The notes beneath the pieces were generated by a model, which searched no databases, was not told where the DNA came from, and saw only the letters and a program-made list of their open reading frames with translations. This document shows positions 25,377-35,313 of a DNA stretch of 64,000 bases, piece after piece. The stretch lies in contig JAHJAA010000058.1 in assembly GCA_018814305.1 (NCBI GenBank), forward strand, positions 60,102 through 124,101, written 5' to 3'. The first letter of the stretch is position 1; each line of letters opens with the position of its first letter. This DNA comes from Pseudomonadota bacterium (GTDB lineage: Bacteria; Desulfobacterota; Desulfobulbia; Desulfobulbales; JAGXFP01). Both the position numbers and the translations under genes were made by a program.

Positions 25377-27038
25377 ATGTCGCACTTGACCCTCTTACAA
25401 CCGCTGTTCTGTTCAGCCAGAAACCGCTTCCTGCCGCCGGGACGTTTTCCCTTACGGACCGTGGCGGCGACCCTGTTCAGCCTCACCGTCTGTATCGTCA
25501 TGTACTTGGTGTCAGTCAAGGTTGTCGGATATTTCCACAGCCAGAACGAGTTAGGAATCATCCTGAGTCTTAAGATCTTTCAGATGGCCTGGATTATTCT
25601 CTTTGCCATGCTGATCTTCTCAGGGATGGTCTCTGCGGTCTCGGCCATGTACCTCTCCGAAGACAATGAAATCGTCTGGGCGGCCCCGATCTCGCCCGAA
25701 GATCTCTACTTCATGCGCTTTTTCTCGGTCTCGGTATATACCTCCTGGATGATGATCGTCTTCTCCATGCCGGTTTTTGCCGCCTACGGCAGGGTGTTTC
25801 GAGCGGATCTTCCTTACTGGATCATGATGCCCCTGGCGGTGACAGCCACTGCCGCCATCGCCACCGCCATCGCAACCGGGGTAACGATTCTATTGGTCAA
25901 CCTCTTTCCAGCCCGCCGAACCAAGGATATCATTCTCTATCTCTCCCTCTGTTTCGGCATCTTCATCTATATTATCTTCCGACTGTTGAGACCGGAAGAC
26001 CTGGTCAATCCCGACAAATACAGCCATTTCGTCGATTATCTCTCCACAATCTCCACTCCTGCCGCCCCGTATATCCCTGCGGCCTGGTCAGCCAACCTGC
26101 TGTCGCTCTATCTCCTGAATCACCGGGTGGATTTTCTCCTTTTGGCGCTGGTCCTGATCACTCCGATAGCCTTTTATTTTCTTGCGGAGTACTGCATGGG
26201 CCGTTGGTTCATGCCGGGGTATTCCAAATCCCAGGAATCATTCAGCGGGTACCGCCGCTTCACCTCCAGAGGCCAGGGGAACTTACCCGCCTGGCGCTGG
26301 ATCTTTGCCAAGGAAAGCAAGAGTTTCATCCGGGATTCCACCGAATGGTCACAACTCTTCATGATCGCCGCCCTGATCGTGGTCTATCTCTACAATTTCA
26401 AAATGCTGCCCGTGGAACGCTCTTTCCTGGCGGAAGAGTACATCACCAACATCATTTCCTTTTTAAATATCGGTTTGGCAGGATTCATTGCCACTTCCCT
26501 GACTGCTCGTTTCGTCTATCCATCCATCGGCGCAGAGGGTGGTTCATTTTTTATTATCCAGTCATCCCCCATTTCCCTGGGCCGTTTTCTGCTCTATAAA
26601 TATCTCTACTACGTTATTCCATTCACCCTCCTGGCGGTTCTCCTGGTCGCTGCTTCCGATCATCTCTTGAACGTCAAGGGAACCATGTGGTGGTTCTCCA
26701 TGGGCAGCATCCTGTTGATCACCTGGACGGTGGTCGCCCTGGGCCTTGGATTCGGTGCAATAAATGCCGATTTCAAGGCAGCCAGCAGGGCTAGCGCCCT
26801 GGGGGGGCTCGGGGCCATTATCTTTCTGTTTACCGCCATGTCCTATGAAATAATCTTCCTGTTCACCGGATTCTTTCCGGCCTACCGCCTGGTTCGTAAA
26901 GGACTGAGGGGAGTACCATTTGACGCCAAGGATTACGCCATCCTGACCGGCTGGATCATCATGGTCATCATCGCAAGTCTTCTGCTGGCGGTGGTTATCA
27001 TGAAGAAAGGGATCAAAAGTCTTGAGAATCGGAGCTAA
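25377..27038 (+). CDS. Large polytopic ABC-2-like permease
   Basis: 553 residues with about 12 hydrophobic segments across the whole length and no large soluble domain. The N-terminal part carries MYLSEDNEIVWAAPISPEDLYFMRFF, a pattern seen in ABC exporters of the putative ABC-2 type (coupling-helix region). It is most likely the permease for the ATPase at 21445. It starts 24 bases after the PilZ gene. The substrate is unknown. Confidence 0.82.
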   Translation: MSHLTLLQPLFCSARNRFLPPGRFPLRTVAATLFSLTVCIVMYLVSVKVVGYFHSQNELGIILSLKIFQMAWIILFAMLIFSGMVSAVSAMYLSEDNEIVWAAPISPEDLYFMRFFSVSVYTSWMMIVFSMPVFAAYGRVFRADLPYWIMMPLAVTATAAIATAIATGVTILLVNLFPARRTKDIILYLSLCFGIFIYIIFRLLRPEDLVNPDKYSHFVDYLSTISTPAAPYIPAAWSANLLSLYLLNHRVDFLLLALVLITPIAFYFLAEYCMGRWFMPGYSKSQESFSGYRRFTSRGQGNLPAWRWIFAKESKSFIRDSTEWSQLFMIAALIVVYLYNFKMLPVERSFLAEEYITNIISFLNIGLAGFIATSLTARFVYPSIGAEGGSFFIIQSSPISLGRFLLYKYLYYVIPFTLLAVLLVAASDHLLNVKGTMWWFSMGSILLITWTVVALGLGFGAINADFKAASRASALGGLGAIIFLFTAMSYEIIFLFTGFFPAYRLVRKGLRGVPFDAKDYAILTGWIIMVIIASLLLAVVIMKKGIKSLENRS

Positions 27039-27111
27039 ACAGGTTTTCTGCCGACAGCAATGGGGGGGCAAGAATCAGAATCCGACCCATCCACCCGCCA
27101 GCACGTATTCA

Positions 27112-27672
27112 TCACCCCAAGAGGTGACCAAAAGCAGCAAAGACGCCGATCATCACCCCGGTAAACAATTGGGCGTGGACCGGATACCCATAGCGTTTGA
27201 AAGAGCCGGGGGCAAATCGAACCACCAGAAAAATCCCAAAAAGCCCCTGCCAGAGCAACAACAGCAGCACCATCTCTAAAAACAGATTCCACCGGATAGT
27301 TCCCATAAGCAGGGCATGGGAAATAAAGACCACCAGGGCAACCGCCCCAACATACTTATGGGTTCGATTAAGAAATCCAAGAACCTTCCGGGATACGGAA
27401 AGGGAAAGATCAATATGATCATCAGGGATAAACCGCTGGAGAAAACTCCCATCATTGAGCATCATCTTCATCCCACTCCGACCGTAGATCAATAAAAGGG
27501 CCCACAACCCCATTGAACCGAATCCCTCGGCCAACTCCTTGCGAAATCCATGGACCTCGGCAATCGGCTCCCTACCCAGATAGAGATAGAAAAAAAGCAA
27601 TAAAGAGAGCCCGGTGATTACGATGGTAAAGGGGATAATCCCCTCTTTCATATCTGTCTTTCGGCCAGTCAT
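27112..27672 (-). CDS. Polytopic membrane protein with conserved-looking His residues
   Basis: 186 residues with five hydrophobic helices (about 13-32, 50-65, 103-122, 128-150 and 162-184). His residues lie in or at the ends of helices (NRTHKYVG, FISHALL, YPVHAQLF and FGHLL). This pattern recalls b-type haem proteins of the ferric-reductase/cytochrome b561-like group, but the family cannot be confirmed by eye. It stands alone on the minus strand, convergent with the ABC permease gene. Confidence 0.7.
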   Translation of the reverse strand: MTGRKTDMKEGIIPFTIVITGLSLLLFFYLYLGREPIAEVHGFRKELAEGFGSMGLWALLLIYGRSGMKMMLNDGSFLQRFIPDDHIDLSLSVSRKVLGFLNRTHKYVGAVALVVFISHALLMGTIRWNLFLEMVLLLLLWQGLFGIFLVVRFAPGSFKRYGYPVHAQLFTGVMIGVFAAFGHLLG

Positions 27673-27870
27673 TGTTAGTCGTTATCCCTCATCATGGGTT
27701 GAAAAAGTTTCTCAGAAACACCGTCGCATTTATCAGATATAGCTCACCCAACAAAAAATCAACCCCGATGAAGGGATCATTTTTCGCTTGCCTCTGTTTT
27801 TTTATCAAAAAAAGGAGTATTTATTTACGGAACGAATTCATCACTCAGCCTCCGAGGATCAGAGGACACC

Positions 27871-29406
27871 ATGCTTTCCAAGATATTAAGCAGCGCGCTC
27901 AACGGCATTGACGGTCTGCTGGTTGAGGTTGAAACCGATATTGCCCAGGGGTTGCCGGGCTTCTCGACGGTGGGTCTTGCCGAGGGTGCCGTCCGGGAGG
28001 CCAAGGACCGGGTTAAATCAGCGATCCGTAATTCCGGCTACCCCTTCCCCAACCGAAAAATCACGGTCAATCTGGCCCCGGCCGATCTCAAAAAAGCCGG
28101 GGCAGGTTACGATCTGCCCATTGCCCTGGGCATCCTGCTGGCGGCTGAGACTATCACCAGCCCTGAACGAGCTTTACGGTATGCGGTGATCGGCGAGTTA
28201 TCCCTGGATGGCGGCATCCGCGAGGTCAATGGCATCCTCCCCATGGTAATGGCGGCTAAACGGGCAGGATTGACGGGGGTCATCGTGCCAAAAGGCAATG
28301 CCCTGGAGGGGGCTGTGGTGCATGGAATCAAGACCATCGGAGTAAGCCATCTCCACGAGGCCGTTGAGTTTCTAGCCGGGCTCAAGGAAATATCCCCAAC
28401 GGAGATAATCTCCGACACCGAACCTTCGGCCGATCAAACTATTGAAGAAGATTTTTCCGAAGTCAGAGGGCAGGAACATGTCAAGAGAGCCCTGGAGATC
28501 GCTGCGGCCGGGAATCATAATCTCCTGATGATCGGCCCTCCTGGTTCGGGCAAAACCATGTTGGCCCGACGATTGCCGACCATCATGCCGCCGCTGACCT
28601 TCGAAGAATCGCTGGAAACCTCGAAGATCTACAGCGTCCTGGGATTACTGCCCACCGCCGGAACCCTCCTCAAAAAAAGACCGTTCCGGGCGCCGCATCA
28701 CACTATTTCCGATGCCGGACTCATCGGTGGGGGGCAAATTCCCCGCCCCGGTGAAGTAACCCTCTCCCATAACGGAGTCCTCTTTCTCGACGAATTGCCT
28801 GAATTTCGCAAAAATGTTCTGGAGGTGCTCCGCCAACCCATGGAAGATTCCACCGTCACCATTGCCCGGGCCGCAAGCTCCCTGCAGTTCCCCGCCGCCT
28901 TCCTTCTGGTTGCGGCCATGAACCCGTGTCCCTGCGGCCACCTGGGCAATCGGGGCCATGACTGCGCCTGTAATTCCGCTCAGATTCAGCGCTACACCAG
29001 CCGAATTTCCGGCCCCCTGTTGGATCGGATAGATATCCACGTGGAGGTCGGAGCGGTACCATTCCAGAAAATGAATCATCCGATTGATCCCGAACCATCC
29101 GATACCATCAGAGAACGGGTCTGTCGCGCTCGGGAAATCCAGAAAGCCCGGTTCCCTCGCCGACCGACGGCTTACAGTAATAGCCGCATGGCCCCCCGTG
29201 ATTTTCGTAAACATTGTAGCCTGGATAAAGTTGCAACCGGTCTTTTGGAAAAGGCCTCGGAAAAACTGGCATTGTCGGCCAGGGCCTGTCACCGGATCCT
29301 CAAGATCAGCAGAACCATTGCCGACCTGGCCGGCAGCGAATCCATTGGCCCCACTCACCTGGCCGAGGCTATCCAGTACCGCCGGACTCGTCCCCAGGCT
29401 CGCTGA
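27871..29406 (+). CDS. YifB/ComM-family Mg-chelatase-like AAA ATPase
   Basis: 511 residues. An N-terminal ChlI-like domain (SALNGIDGLLVEVE, STVGLAEGAVREAKDRVKSA) is followed by an AAA domain with Walker A GPPGSGKTML and Walker B GVLFLDELPEF, a Cys-rich insert (NPCPCGHLGNRGHDCAC) typical of the family, and a C-terminal four-helix region. In naturally transformable bacteria ComM is a branch-migration helicase. Length matches the family. The start has GAGGA upstream. Confidence 0.95.
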   Translation: MLSKILSSALNGIDGLLVEVETDIAQGLPGFSTVGLAEGAVREAKDRVKSAIRNSGYPFPNRKITVNLAPADLKKAGAGYDLPIALGILLAAETITSPERALRYAVIGELSLDGGIREVNGILPMVMAAKRAGLTGVIVPKGNALEGAVVHGIKTIGVSHLHEAVEFLAGLKEISPTEIISDTEPSADQTIEEDFSEVRGQEHVKRALEIAAAGNHNLLMIGPPGSGKTMLARRLPTIMPPLTFEESLETSKIYSVLGLLPTAGTLLKKRPFRAPHHTISDAGLIGGGQIPRPGEVTLSHNGVLFLDELPEFRKNVLEVLRQPMEDSTVTIARAASSLQFPAAFLLVAAMNPCPCGHLGNRGHDCACNSAQIQRYTSRISGPLLDRIDIHVEVGAVPFQKMNHPIDPEPSDTIRERVCRAREIQKARFPRRPTAYSNSRMAPRDFRKHCSLDKVATGLLEKASEKLALSARACHRILKISRTIADLAGSESIGPTHLAEAIQYRRTRPQAR

Positions 29407-29663
29407 CCTCCTGGTCTTCTGATTCTACCCGATCCATCCATCGGAACCCCAGGCAGGAGATCGGGTTTACGAGGTCACGGACGGCCTGCCTCTTAAGTTC
29501 CTTCAGTGGACTGCAGAACAAATGAAAAACCACCACCGAGTTTTTATGGCAGATTCTTTTGTGTATTTGGTACCATGGAGTTGATGAACTCCTAAAAATA
29601 TATCAGGACAGTTGGTGCCTATCCATAAATAAGGCTTTTCTAAGAGAGGAATTCACCAACCCG

Positions 29664-31448
29664 ATGGACGATGACCCAAATGCCCAGAAGGATGCCTTAG
29701 AACCCGAGGCAATAGATGATCTGGGGACCAGGCAGAAAATCGAAATGCTGGCAACCGAGATATTCTCATCCCGGAAAGTTTCCAGCGACGGCCTGGTCTG
29801 CCAGATGCTCATCCCGCCCGGCGAAACCGCCGACCTAAAAATTGTCGTCAAGGCAATCGATCAAGCCTTGCAGCTCAATTTCGATATCCCCATGCCCCGA
29901 GCCATCAAGGGCTCGATCAAGGCCGGAGCGCCGGTAATTTTCTCGACCCCATCCCCGGAAGAGCTCCCCGAGCGCACCGTAAAGATCAAATTGACTCCAC
30001 CGGAGCCCTTTGTCGAAATAACCGGGGCCGAACCTCATAACGGCCAGGACGGCTACTCGGAACTCTCCTTTGACTGGCAGAGAAGGGCCGGTGCCGTCAG
30101 TGAAAACGGCACCATCGACTGGAAGGACATCAACAGTATCCCCAGTGTCGCCAAAGATGCTCTGCTGGCCACGATCTACGACAGAACTCCGGGATCTCCC
30201 GGGGTTGATTGTTTCGGTAAACCCCTGAAGCAACAACCGGGGAAGCGCCAGCAAATCCGTTGGAATAAGAAAAGCATCTACCGCACCGATGATCCTGCAA
30301 ATGAAAATATATTCCGTCTCTACACCACCTCAGGCGGGGCTGTCGAATTCCACCTCAACCAGCCGGATGATCCCCGAACCCTGGAAAAAATCGACATCAC
30401 CTCAACCTTCACAATCAAAGGAGATATCACTTACGACTATGGCGACCTAAAAAGTTCCGCCAGCTTGGAAATCAAGGGGAGTCTCAAGGGAAATTTCTCG
30501 CTGCAGTCCGATGGGTTTATTCATGTGGGTGGCTCCATCGAAGGTCAGGAGGTAGACGCCCACGACATTCAGACCGCCTTGATCACCAATGGATGCAGGG
30601 TAACCGCCGAGAACAGCATCACCGCCACCAATATCAATAACGGTATCGCCACCGCCCACACCGTGACCGTGGTAAAAAACGTCAGCAACGCCATCCTCAC
30701 CGGCCATGAAAAAATCATCTTTCTACCTGGCACCACACTGATGGGGGTCAAGTGTCTGGCCCCAAAGGTAGAGATCCACCAGATCCGCATTGCCGGCTGC
30801 AACGAGATCATTCTTGGTGAAAAATTCTTTGGCGAACATAATACCTGCCTGACTGCAACCTCTGAGCTCCAGGAGAGGATCCAGCACACCATCGCAGGGA
30901 TCAAAAAAACCGCCATGACCATCCTGACTATTATCTCTCAACTCACCGACCTGACCAGCCGGGAAGATCCCTCCTCCGAGGTCAAAAGCACCCTCCTGAA
31001 AATCAAGAACGCCCTAGCCGAAAACATCAAAAGTACCAGACCGATCCCGGCCGAGTTGATTGAACTCTGTTATCAGCTGGAAAGAATCCTCGACCAGGCC
31101 GGATATAATGAATCCATTATCCGAAGGGTCGATGCCATGATCCATCATCTCGAGGAGTATAACACCGTCCAGGGAATTTACAGCGTTCAGAGTGAAGAAA
31201 GGAGGGACCTTCGGCAAACTCTTGTCGAAGTAGCGGAAAAACTCCAAACAACTGTTTCCGTATCAGTTATTACCGGATGCAAAATGATGGGACACAACGC
31301 AGAACTCCGGATCTCCTGTGGGAACGCCACCCTGAATTTCGACCCGGAAACCATGCCGGCAGGACCATTTACTGTCGAGTATGAACTTTCAGAACCAGGA
31401 GAAGACATCCGCTCAGGTAACCTGAACCTCATCAGAACCGAGGTCTGA
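29664..31448 (+). CDS. FapA/DUF342-family protein
   Basis: 594 residues from ATG 29664, with GAGAGGAA upstream; a TTG at 29559 would extend it by 35 residues with no support. The central region carries the beta-helix-like repeats of the FapA (flagellar assembly protein A, DUF342) family: GDITYDYGDLKSSASLEIKG, GSLKGNFSLQSDG, GGSIEGQEV and ITATNINNGIATA. The C-terminal part is mostly helical (about 425-560) and may form a coiled coil. It is cytoplasmic. The family is linked to polar flagellar placement and c-di-GMP-related processes; no flagellar genes are near. Confidence 0.85.
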   Translation: MDDDPNAQKDALEPEAIDDLGTRQKIEMLATEIFSSRKVSSDGLVCQMLIPPGETADLKIVVKAIDQALQLNFDIPMPRAIKGSIKAGAPVIFSTPSPEELPERTVKIKLTPPEPFVEITGAEPHNGQDGYSELSFDWQRRAGAVSENGTIDWKDINSIPSVAKDALLATIYDRTPGSPGVDCFGKPLKQQPGKRQQIRWNKKSIYRTDDPANENIFRLYTTSGGAVEFHLNQPDDPRTLEKIDITSTFTIKGDITYDYGDLKSSASLEIKGSLKGNFSLQSDGFIHVGGSIEGQEVDAHDIQTALITNGCRVTAENSITATNINNGIATAHTVTVVKNVSNAILTGHEKIIFLPGTTLMGVKCLAPKVEIHQIRIAGCNEIILGEKFFGEHNTCLTATSELQERIQHTIAGIKKTAMTILTIISQLTDLTSREDPSSEVKSTLLKIKNALAENIKSTRPIPAELIELCYQLERILDQAGYNESIIRRVDAMIHHLEEYNTVQGIYSVQSEERRDLRQTLVEVAEKLQTTVSVSVITGCKMMGHNAELRISCGNATLNFDPETMPAGPFTVEYELSEPGEDIRSGNLNLIRTEV

Positions 31449-31463
31449 ACGAGCCCTGAAGGT

Positions 31464-31937
31464 TTATGAATCCTCGGCCTGGTTGCGGGTCGACAGTATT
31501 CGCAGTGAAATCGCCAGAATCAGGATAATGACCACATTGGCGGCCAGTTCCGCCAAGACCGGCCAGATTATGGCCCACTCTGCGGCATGCCCCAGGATCT
31601 GGGCATCCATTGAGTGCTCGGCCTCGATGAGCAGAATCCTCCGAACACAGGAGATAATCCCGATATAGAGAAAGGGGTTCAAGGTAAACGGCTCCCTCTT
31701 TAAAAAACGGACAATGGGCCAAAGCAACTCCATAACGATCAGCACCAACAGGACATCGTTCAAGACATGGAGCAGGGTTCTGACATCGGGGTGCAAAAGG
31801 TTCGGCACGGTCTGCAGCAGGATCAACCCGGCACAGAGCAGGAGGATCAAGGCCACCGCGAAGTGCATGATATCGTCCATGACGATCAGCAGTTGCCGTA
31901 AGAATTTCACATTCAGAATATAACCCTTTTTCTCCAT
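31464..31937 (-). CDS. PsiE-family (phosphate-starvation-inducible E) membrane protein
   Basis: 157 residues from the ATG with GAAAGAG upstream. Four hydrophobic helices (about 22-42, 55-75, 88-105 and 125-148), with ELLWPIVRFLKREPFTLNPFLYIGIIS and RRILLIEAE matching the PsiE family. Function unknown even in Escherichia coli. A TTG start in the stop of the upstream dehydrogenase gene would give an ATGA-type overlap, but the internal ATG is better supported. Co-transcribed with the dehydrogenase gene. Confidence 0.85.
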   Translation of the reverse strand: MEKKGYILNVKFLRQLLIVMDDIMHFAVALILLLCAGLILLQTVPNLLHPDVRTLLHVLNDVLLVLIVMELLWPIVRFLKREPFTLNPFLYIGIISCVRRILLIEAEHSMDAQILGHAAEWAIIWPVLAELAANVVIILILAISLRILSTRNQAEDS

Positions 31938-31957
31938 GTCTCTTTCGTCCCCGTCGG

Positions 31958-33139
31958 TCAAATGTAGGTGATGGTTCGAGTCCTGATCACTCCGGGGTGA
32001 GTGCGAATCCGCTCCAAGACCGCGCCCCCCATCCCCTGCTCAAGATCGATTATATTATAGCCCACCGAGCCGTTACTTTCGTTGAGATAACTGATAATAT
32101 TGATCCCCTCGGTACCGATGGCATGGGAAACGAATCCGATCATGTCCGGAATATCCCGGTTGATAACGATCAGGCGGGTATGGACATTGGCCGCCGGGAT
32201 CGACTCGGCGGTGGGAAAGTTGACGCTCCGGCTGACCGTGCCGTATTCAAGGTAGTCTTTCAATTCCCTGACCGCCATCGAAGAACACTGTTCCTCTGAT
32301 TCCTCAGTACTGGCCCCAAGATGGGGGGTGCAGATCACCTGGGGATGTCCAACCAGATCAGCAGAGGGGAAATCGGTAATATACCAGCCCAATTTCCCGT
32401 CAGCCAGGGCGGCAAGGACGGCGGCGTTATCAACCACCGGGCCCCGGGCATAATTGACCAGGAGAGCCCCCTTCGACAATCGGTCGATCAGTTCCCCATT
32501 AACCAACCCCTTGGTTTTCGGCCCTAAAGGGACATGCAGACTGAGTATTTCTGAATTTGAGAGCAGTTCTGTAAGGGAACGGGTCAAGCGCACCTCAGGC
32601 GAAAGCTGATGGATATTTTCCAACGAGGGAAAGGGATCAAAACCGATCACCCGCATCCCGTGACGGACCCCGGCATTGGCAACCCGGATCCCAATCTTTC
32701 CTAAGCCGAGGACCCCGAGGGTTTTACCGGCAAGCTCAAAACCCCGAAATTGATTTTTTCGCTCCTCGACCCGTTCCTTGATTGCAGCCTCATCGTACCC
32801 GGCAAGACCCAGACAAAAATCCATTCCCTGGTGAATATTCCGGGCGCAGATCCCCAACATGATAAAGACCAACTCAGCCACAGCATTGGCATTGGCCCCG
32901 GGGGTGTTAAAAACACAGATTCCCTGGGTAGTGGCCTCCGTCACCGTGATATTATTCACTCCGGCCCCGGCCCGGGCCACCCCGAGCAGTGACGGAAAAT
33001 CAGCGGTCCGAACCTCGGAACTGCGCACCACAATACCCTGGGGATCGGGTTCTCCGACACTCACTGCAAATCGATCACCGAAAAGGGCCAACCCTTCGGG
33101 AGCGATGGCATTCATCACCTTAATTCTATACAGACTCAT
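31958..33139 (-). CDS. D-3-phosphoglycerate dehydrogenase-like protein
   Basis: 393 residues. The Rossmann fold has LGLGKIGIRVANAG; the catalytic regions include NYARGPVVDNAA, and the active-site His lies in TPHLGAST. A C-terminal ACT domain (about 320-393, VINRDIPDMIGFVSHAIG) is present, as in short SerA-type enzymes. It probably makes 3-phosphohydroxypyruvate for serine synthesis, though other 2-hydroxyacid substrates are possible. The start follows TGAGGAGTGACG; a GTG six bases upstream is an alternative. Followed by PsiE. Confidence 0.9.
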   Translation of the reverse strand: MSLYRIKVMNAIAPEGLALFGDRFAVSVGEPDPQGIVVRSSEVRTADFPSLLGVARAGAGVNNITVTEATTQGICVFNTPGANANAVAELVFIMLGICARNIHQGMDFCLGLAGYDEAAIKERVEERKNQFRGFELAGKTLGVLGLGKIGIRVANAGVRHGMRVIGFDPFPSLENIHQLSPEVRLTRSLTELLSNSEILSLHVPLGPKTKGLVNGELIDRLSKGALLVNYARGPVVDNAAVLAALADGKLGWYITDFPSADLVGHPQVICTPHLGASTEESEEQCSSMAVRELKDYLEYGTVSRSVNFPTAESIPAANVHTRLIVINRDIPDMIGFVSHAIGTEGINIISYLNESNGSVGYNIIDLEQGMGGAVLERIRTHPGVIRTRTITYI

Positions 33140-33242
33140 CGTCACTCCTCAGAAAACTCTACACCCACCAAATTAAGCATAATATCTCCGGGCCTGGTTC
33201 CAGGGACAATACAGGTCCATTGCTATTTTTCTTTCCCTCAGC

Positions 33243-33983
33243 TCATTTCATCGAGCGAATTCTGAGCTCAATCCCGGGCCCCCCTTTGAGCAATGGAACC
33301 AGACGACTCGGGTCCGTATCTCCGGTATGATAGGGATACAGCACCGTGGGTTTAAATAACAGGGCAGCGGCAGCCACCATCTCAGGGGTCATGGTATACG
33401 GCAGATTCATGGGCAGAAAGGCGTAGTCGATGCCTGTAAAATTCTTCATCTCCGGAATATTTTCGGTGTCACCCGCAATATAGATTCGGCTCTCCCCGAA
33501 GGTGAGCACATATCCGTTCCCCTCACCCCGGGGATGAAAAACCTGACCGTTATCGCGTTTATGAACCAGGTTGTAGGCCGGAACTGCCTGGATATCAATA
33601 CCCATAAGACTCAGCCGGTCTCCATTTTTCATGACCGTTCCCCCTGGGACCTGGGCTGAAGCAAGTTCGGTCAAGACAATCTTTGTCGCTTCGTTCCGGA
33701 TCGTCTTGATGACCTCCGGATCCAGGTGATCCGGATGATGATGGGTGAGCAGGATCACATCTGCCTTGGGCAACAAAGAGTAATCGGTCAACGTGCCATA
33801 GGGATCGACCTGAATGGTCTTCCCGGCGAAAGTAAACATTAATGACCCATGGCCAATAAACGTTATGCCTACTTCACCGGCGGATGTTTGAATCAAATCA
33901 CGCTCAAAATCCGCCTGGGCATAACGAGTCTGGATAGAAACCCCAAGAAACAAGACCAGCGCCACGGCAAGATGAGTTTTCAT
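33243..33983 (-). CDS. Exported metallo-beta-lactamase-fold hydrolase (UPF0173-like)
   Basis: 246 residues with an N-terminal signal peptide (MKTHLAVALVLFLGVSIQTR). Metal motifs are HHHPDHLD (HxHxDH), GDTE, and the last His in YPYHTGDTD. The sequence resembles the UPF0173 / L-ascorbate-6-phosphate-lactonase-like group, but those are usually cytoplasmic; here a leader suggests a periplasmic location. GGAG precedes the chosen ATG. Divergent from the LysR gene at 34294, which may regulate it. Confidence 0.88.
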   Translation of the reverse strand: MKTHLAVALVLFLGVSIQTRYAQADFERDLIQTSAGEVGITFIGHGSLMFTFAGKTIQVDPYGTLTDYSLLPKADVILLTHHHPDHLDPEVIKTIRNEATKIVLTELASAQVPGGTVMKNGDRLSLMGIDIQAVPAYNLVHKRDNGQVFHPRGEGNGYVLTFGESRIYIAGDTENIPEMKNFTGIDYAFLPMNLPYTMTPEMVAAAALLFKPTVLYPYHTGDTDPSRLVPLLKGGPGIELRIRSMK

Positions 33984-34293
33984 GACCGACTCCATATTTA
34001 AATTTTGATAAAAAAATCAGGAATGAACCAGCCAAACCCATCGCCATCTCAAATCAAAGGAAAGCAGACGAAACCGGGAGAGGCCAAGATCTCTTCATTA
34101 TCCTTTCCTGGGCGAGAAAAGACAAGATGAAAACAAACCGATGATCTCGCAAATCTCTTTTCAAACGAGACCCATCCGCGCTAACAAAAAGATGAAATAC
34201 CCCCTTCGCTTCTGTTATAGTCTTTGCCAATACATAAAATCAGACACTCCGATCTCCAGAAATCAAGCCAGACCTGTAATGGAATAAAACACC
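33984..34293. other. Divergent promoter gap between hydrolase and LysR genes
   Basis: 310 bases, AT-rich towards the LysR start, with no gene. By the usual LysR arrangement it should contain the regulator's binding site, but I see no clear T-N11-A palindrome that stands out. Confidence 0.4.
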
Positions 34294-35187
34294 ATGGACT
34301 TTCACCAACTCCGAATCTTTACCACGGTCTTCCGCCTGGGGAGTTTCACCAAGGCCTCCAAGACTCTCAACATCAGCCAGCCCACCATCAGTGAGCATAT
34401 AAAAAATCTTGAGAAGGAGCTTTCCTGTAAACTCTTCGACCGATTGGGGCGGGCAATCAGACCCACTGCCGAGGCGAATCTCCTCTATCCACGATCACAA
34501 CAACTGCTCGATTCACTGGCCCGCCTTCATGATGATCTCATTCACTCGAAAACCCTGATCCAGGGAGAAATCATCATCGGTGCCAGTACCATACCAGGGA
34601 CCTACCTGCTACCGAAAATGGTGGTTGATTTTGCCAAGACCAATCCACTGGTAACCTTCCAGGTCCTGATTGACGATACCGATAAAATCACCGAAATGGT
34701 TTTGAACCATGAACTCTTCTGTGGCTGCGTTGGAGCAAAACAGCACTCCCCAAACTTGAAATACCAGACCTTTTATAAAGACAAACTGATTCTAGTCGGG
34801 CAACGTAAATTTAAGCAAAAAGGAAAAATCAAGTCGAACCAGCTTAACGACTTCCCTTTTCTCATGCGGGAACAGGGTTCTGGCACCAGAAGGTGCATGG
34901 AAGAATATTTTATCGGAATCGGGGTAGACCCGGCACACCTCAAGATCATTGCGACCCTTGGTTCGACGGCCTCGGTCAAGGAGGCGGCAATCCAAGGACT
35001 TGGGGTGACCGTTCTTTCTCAGCTGGCAGTGGAAAAGGAACTTGCCGAAGGAAGCCTCCACCCCATTGAGGTCGCAGGGCTCACCATGGCCCGTGACTTT
35101 TATCTGGTCAAACATAATCGGCGGACTCCTCCCCTTCAATACCTGGCTTTCTGCCAGAGCATTGGAGATTCAGGGGATGATTCCTAG
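34294..35187 (+). CDS. LysR-family transcriptional regulator
   Basis: 297 residues. An N-terminal winged HTH (about 1-60) with LGSFTKASKTLNISQPTISEHI, then a linker helix, then an effector domain of the CysB-like/periplasmic-binding type (QGEIIIGASTIPGTYLLPKMV, about 90-110). Features resemble the selenium/sulfur-metabolism and CysB-like subgroup of LysR. Divergent from the MBL-fold hydrolase gene, its most likely target. Confidence 0.93.
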   Translation: MDFHQLRIFTTVFRLGSFTKASKTLNISQPTISEHIKNLEKELSCKLFDRLGRAIRPTAEANLLYPRSQQLLDSLARLHDDLIHSKTLIQGEIIIGASTIPGTYLLPKMVVDFAKTNPLVTFQVLIDDTDKITEMVLNHELFCGCVGAKQHSPNLKYQTFYKDKLILVGQRKFKQKGKIKSNQLNDFPFLMREQGSGTRRCMEEYFIGIGVDPAHLKIIATLGSTASVKEAAIQGLGVTVLSQLAVEKELAEGSLHPIEVAGLTMARDFYLVKHNRRTPPLQYLAFCQSIGDSGDDS

Positions 35188-35313
35188 AAAGTCTTCCCTC
35201 CGAAAAAAGATCTTCTCCACCGGAGAGTATAAATATTTCCCTTTTCACCCTTTTCTTTTATGATACAGTGTCAGTAAATTGTGATACAAAAATCAATATT
35301 TTAGGAGGCTGAT

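Noticed and set aside
29451..29491. Inverted repeat AGGCAGG ... CCTGCCT after yifB
   Set aside because: Loop of 27 bases and no T-run, so not a convincing intrinsic terminator.
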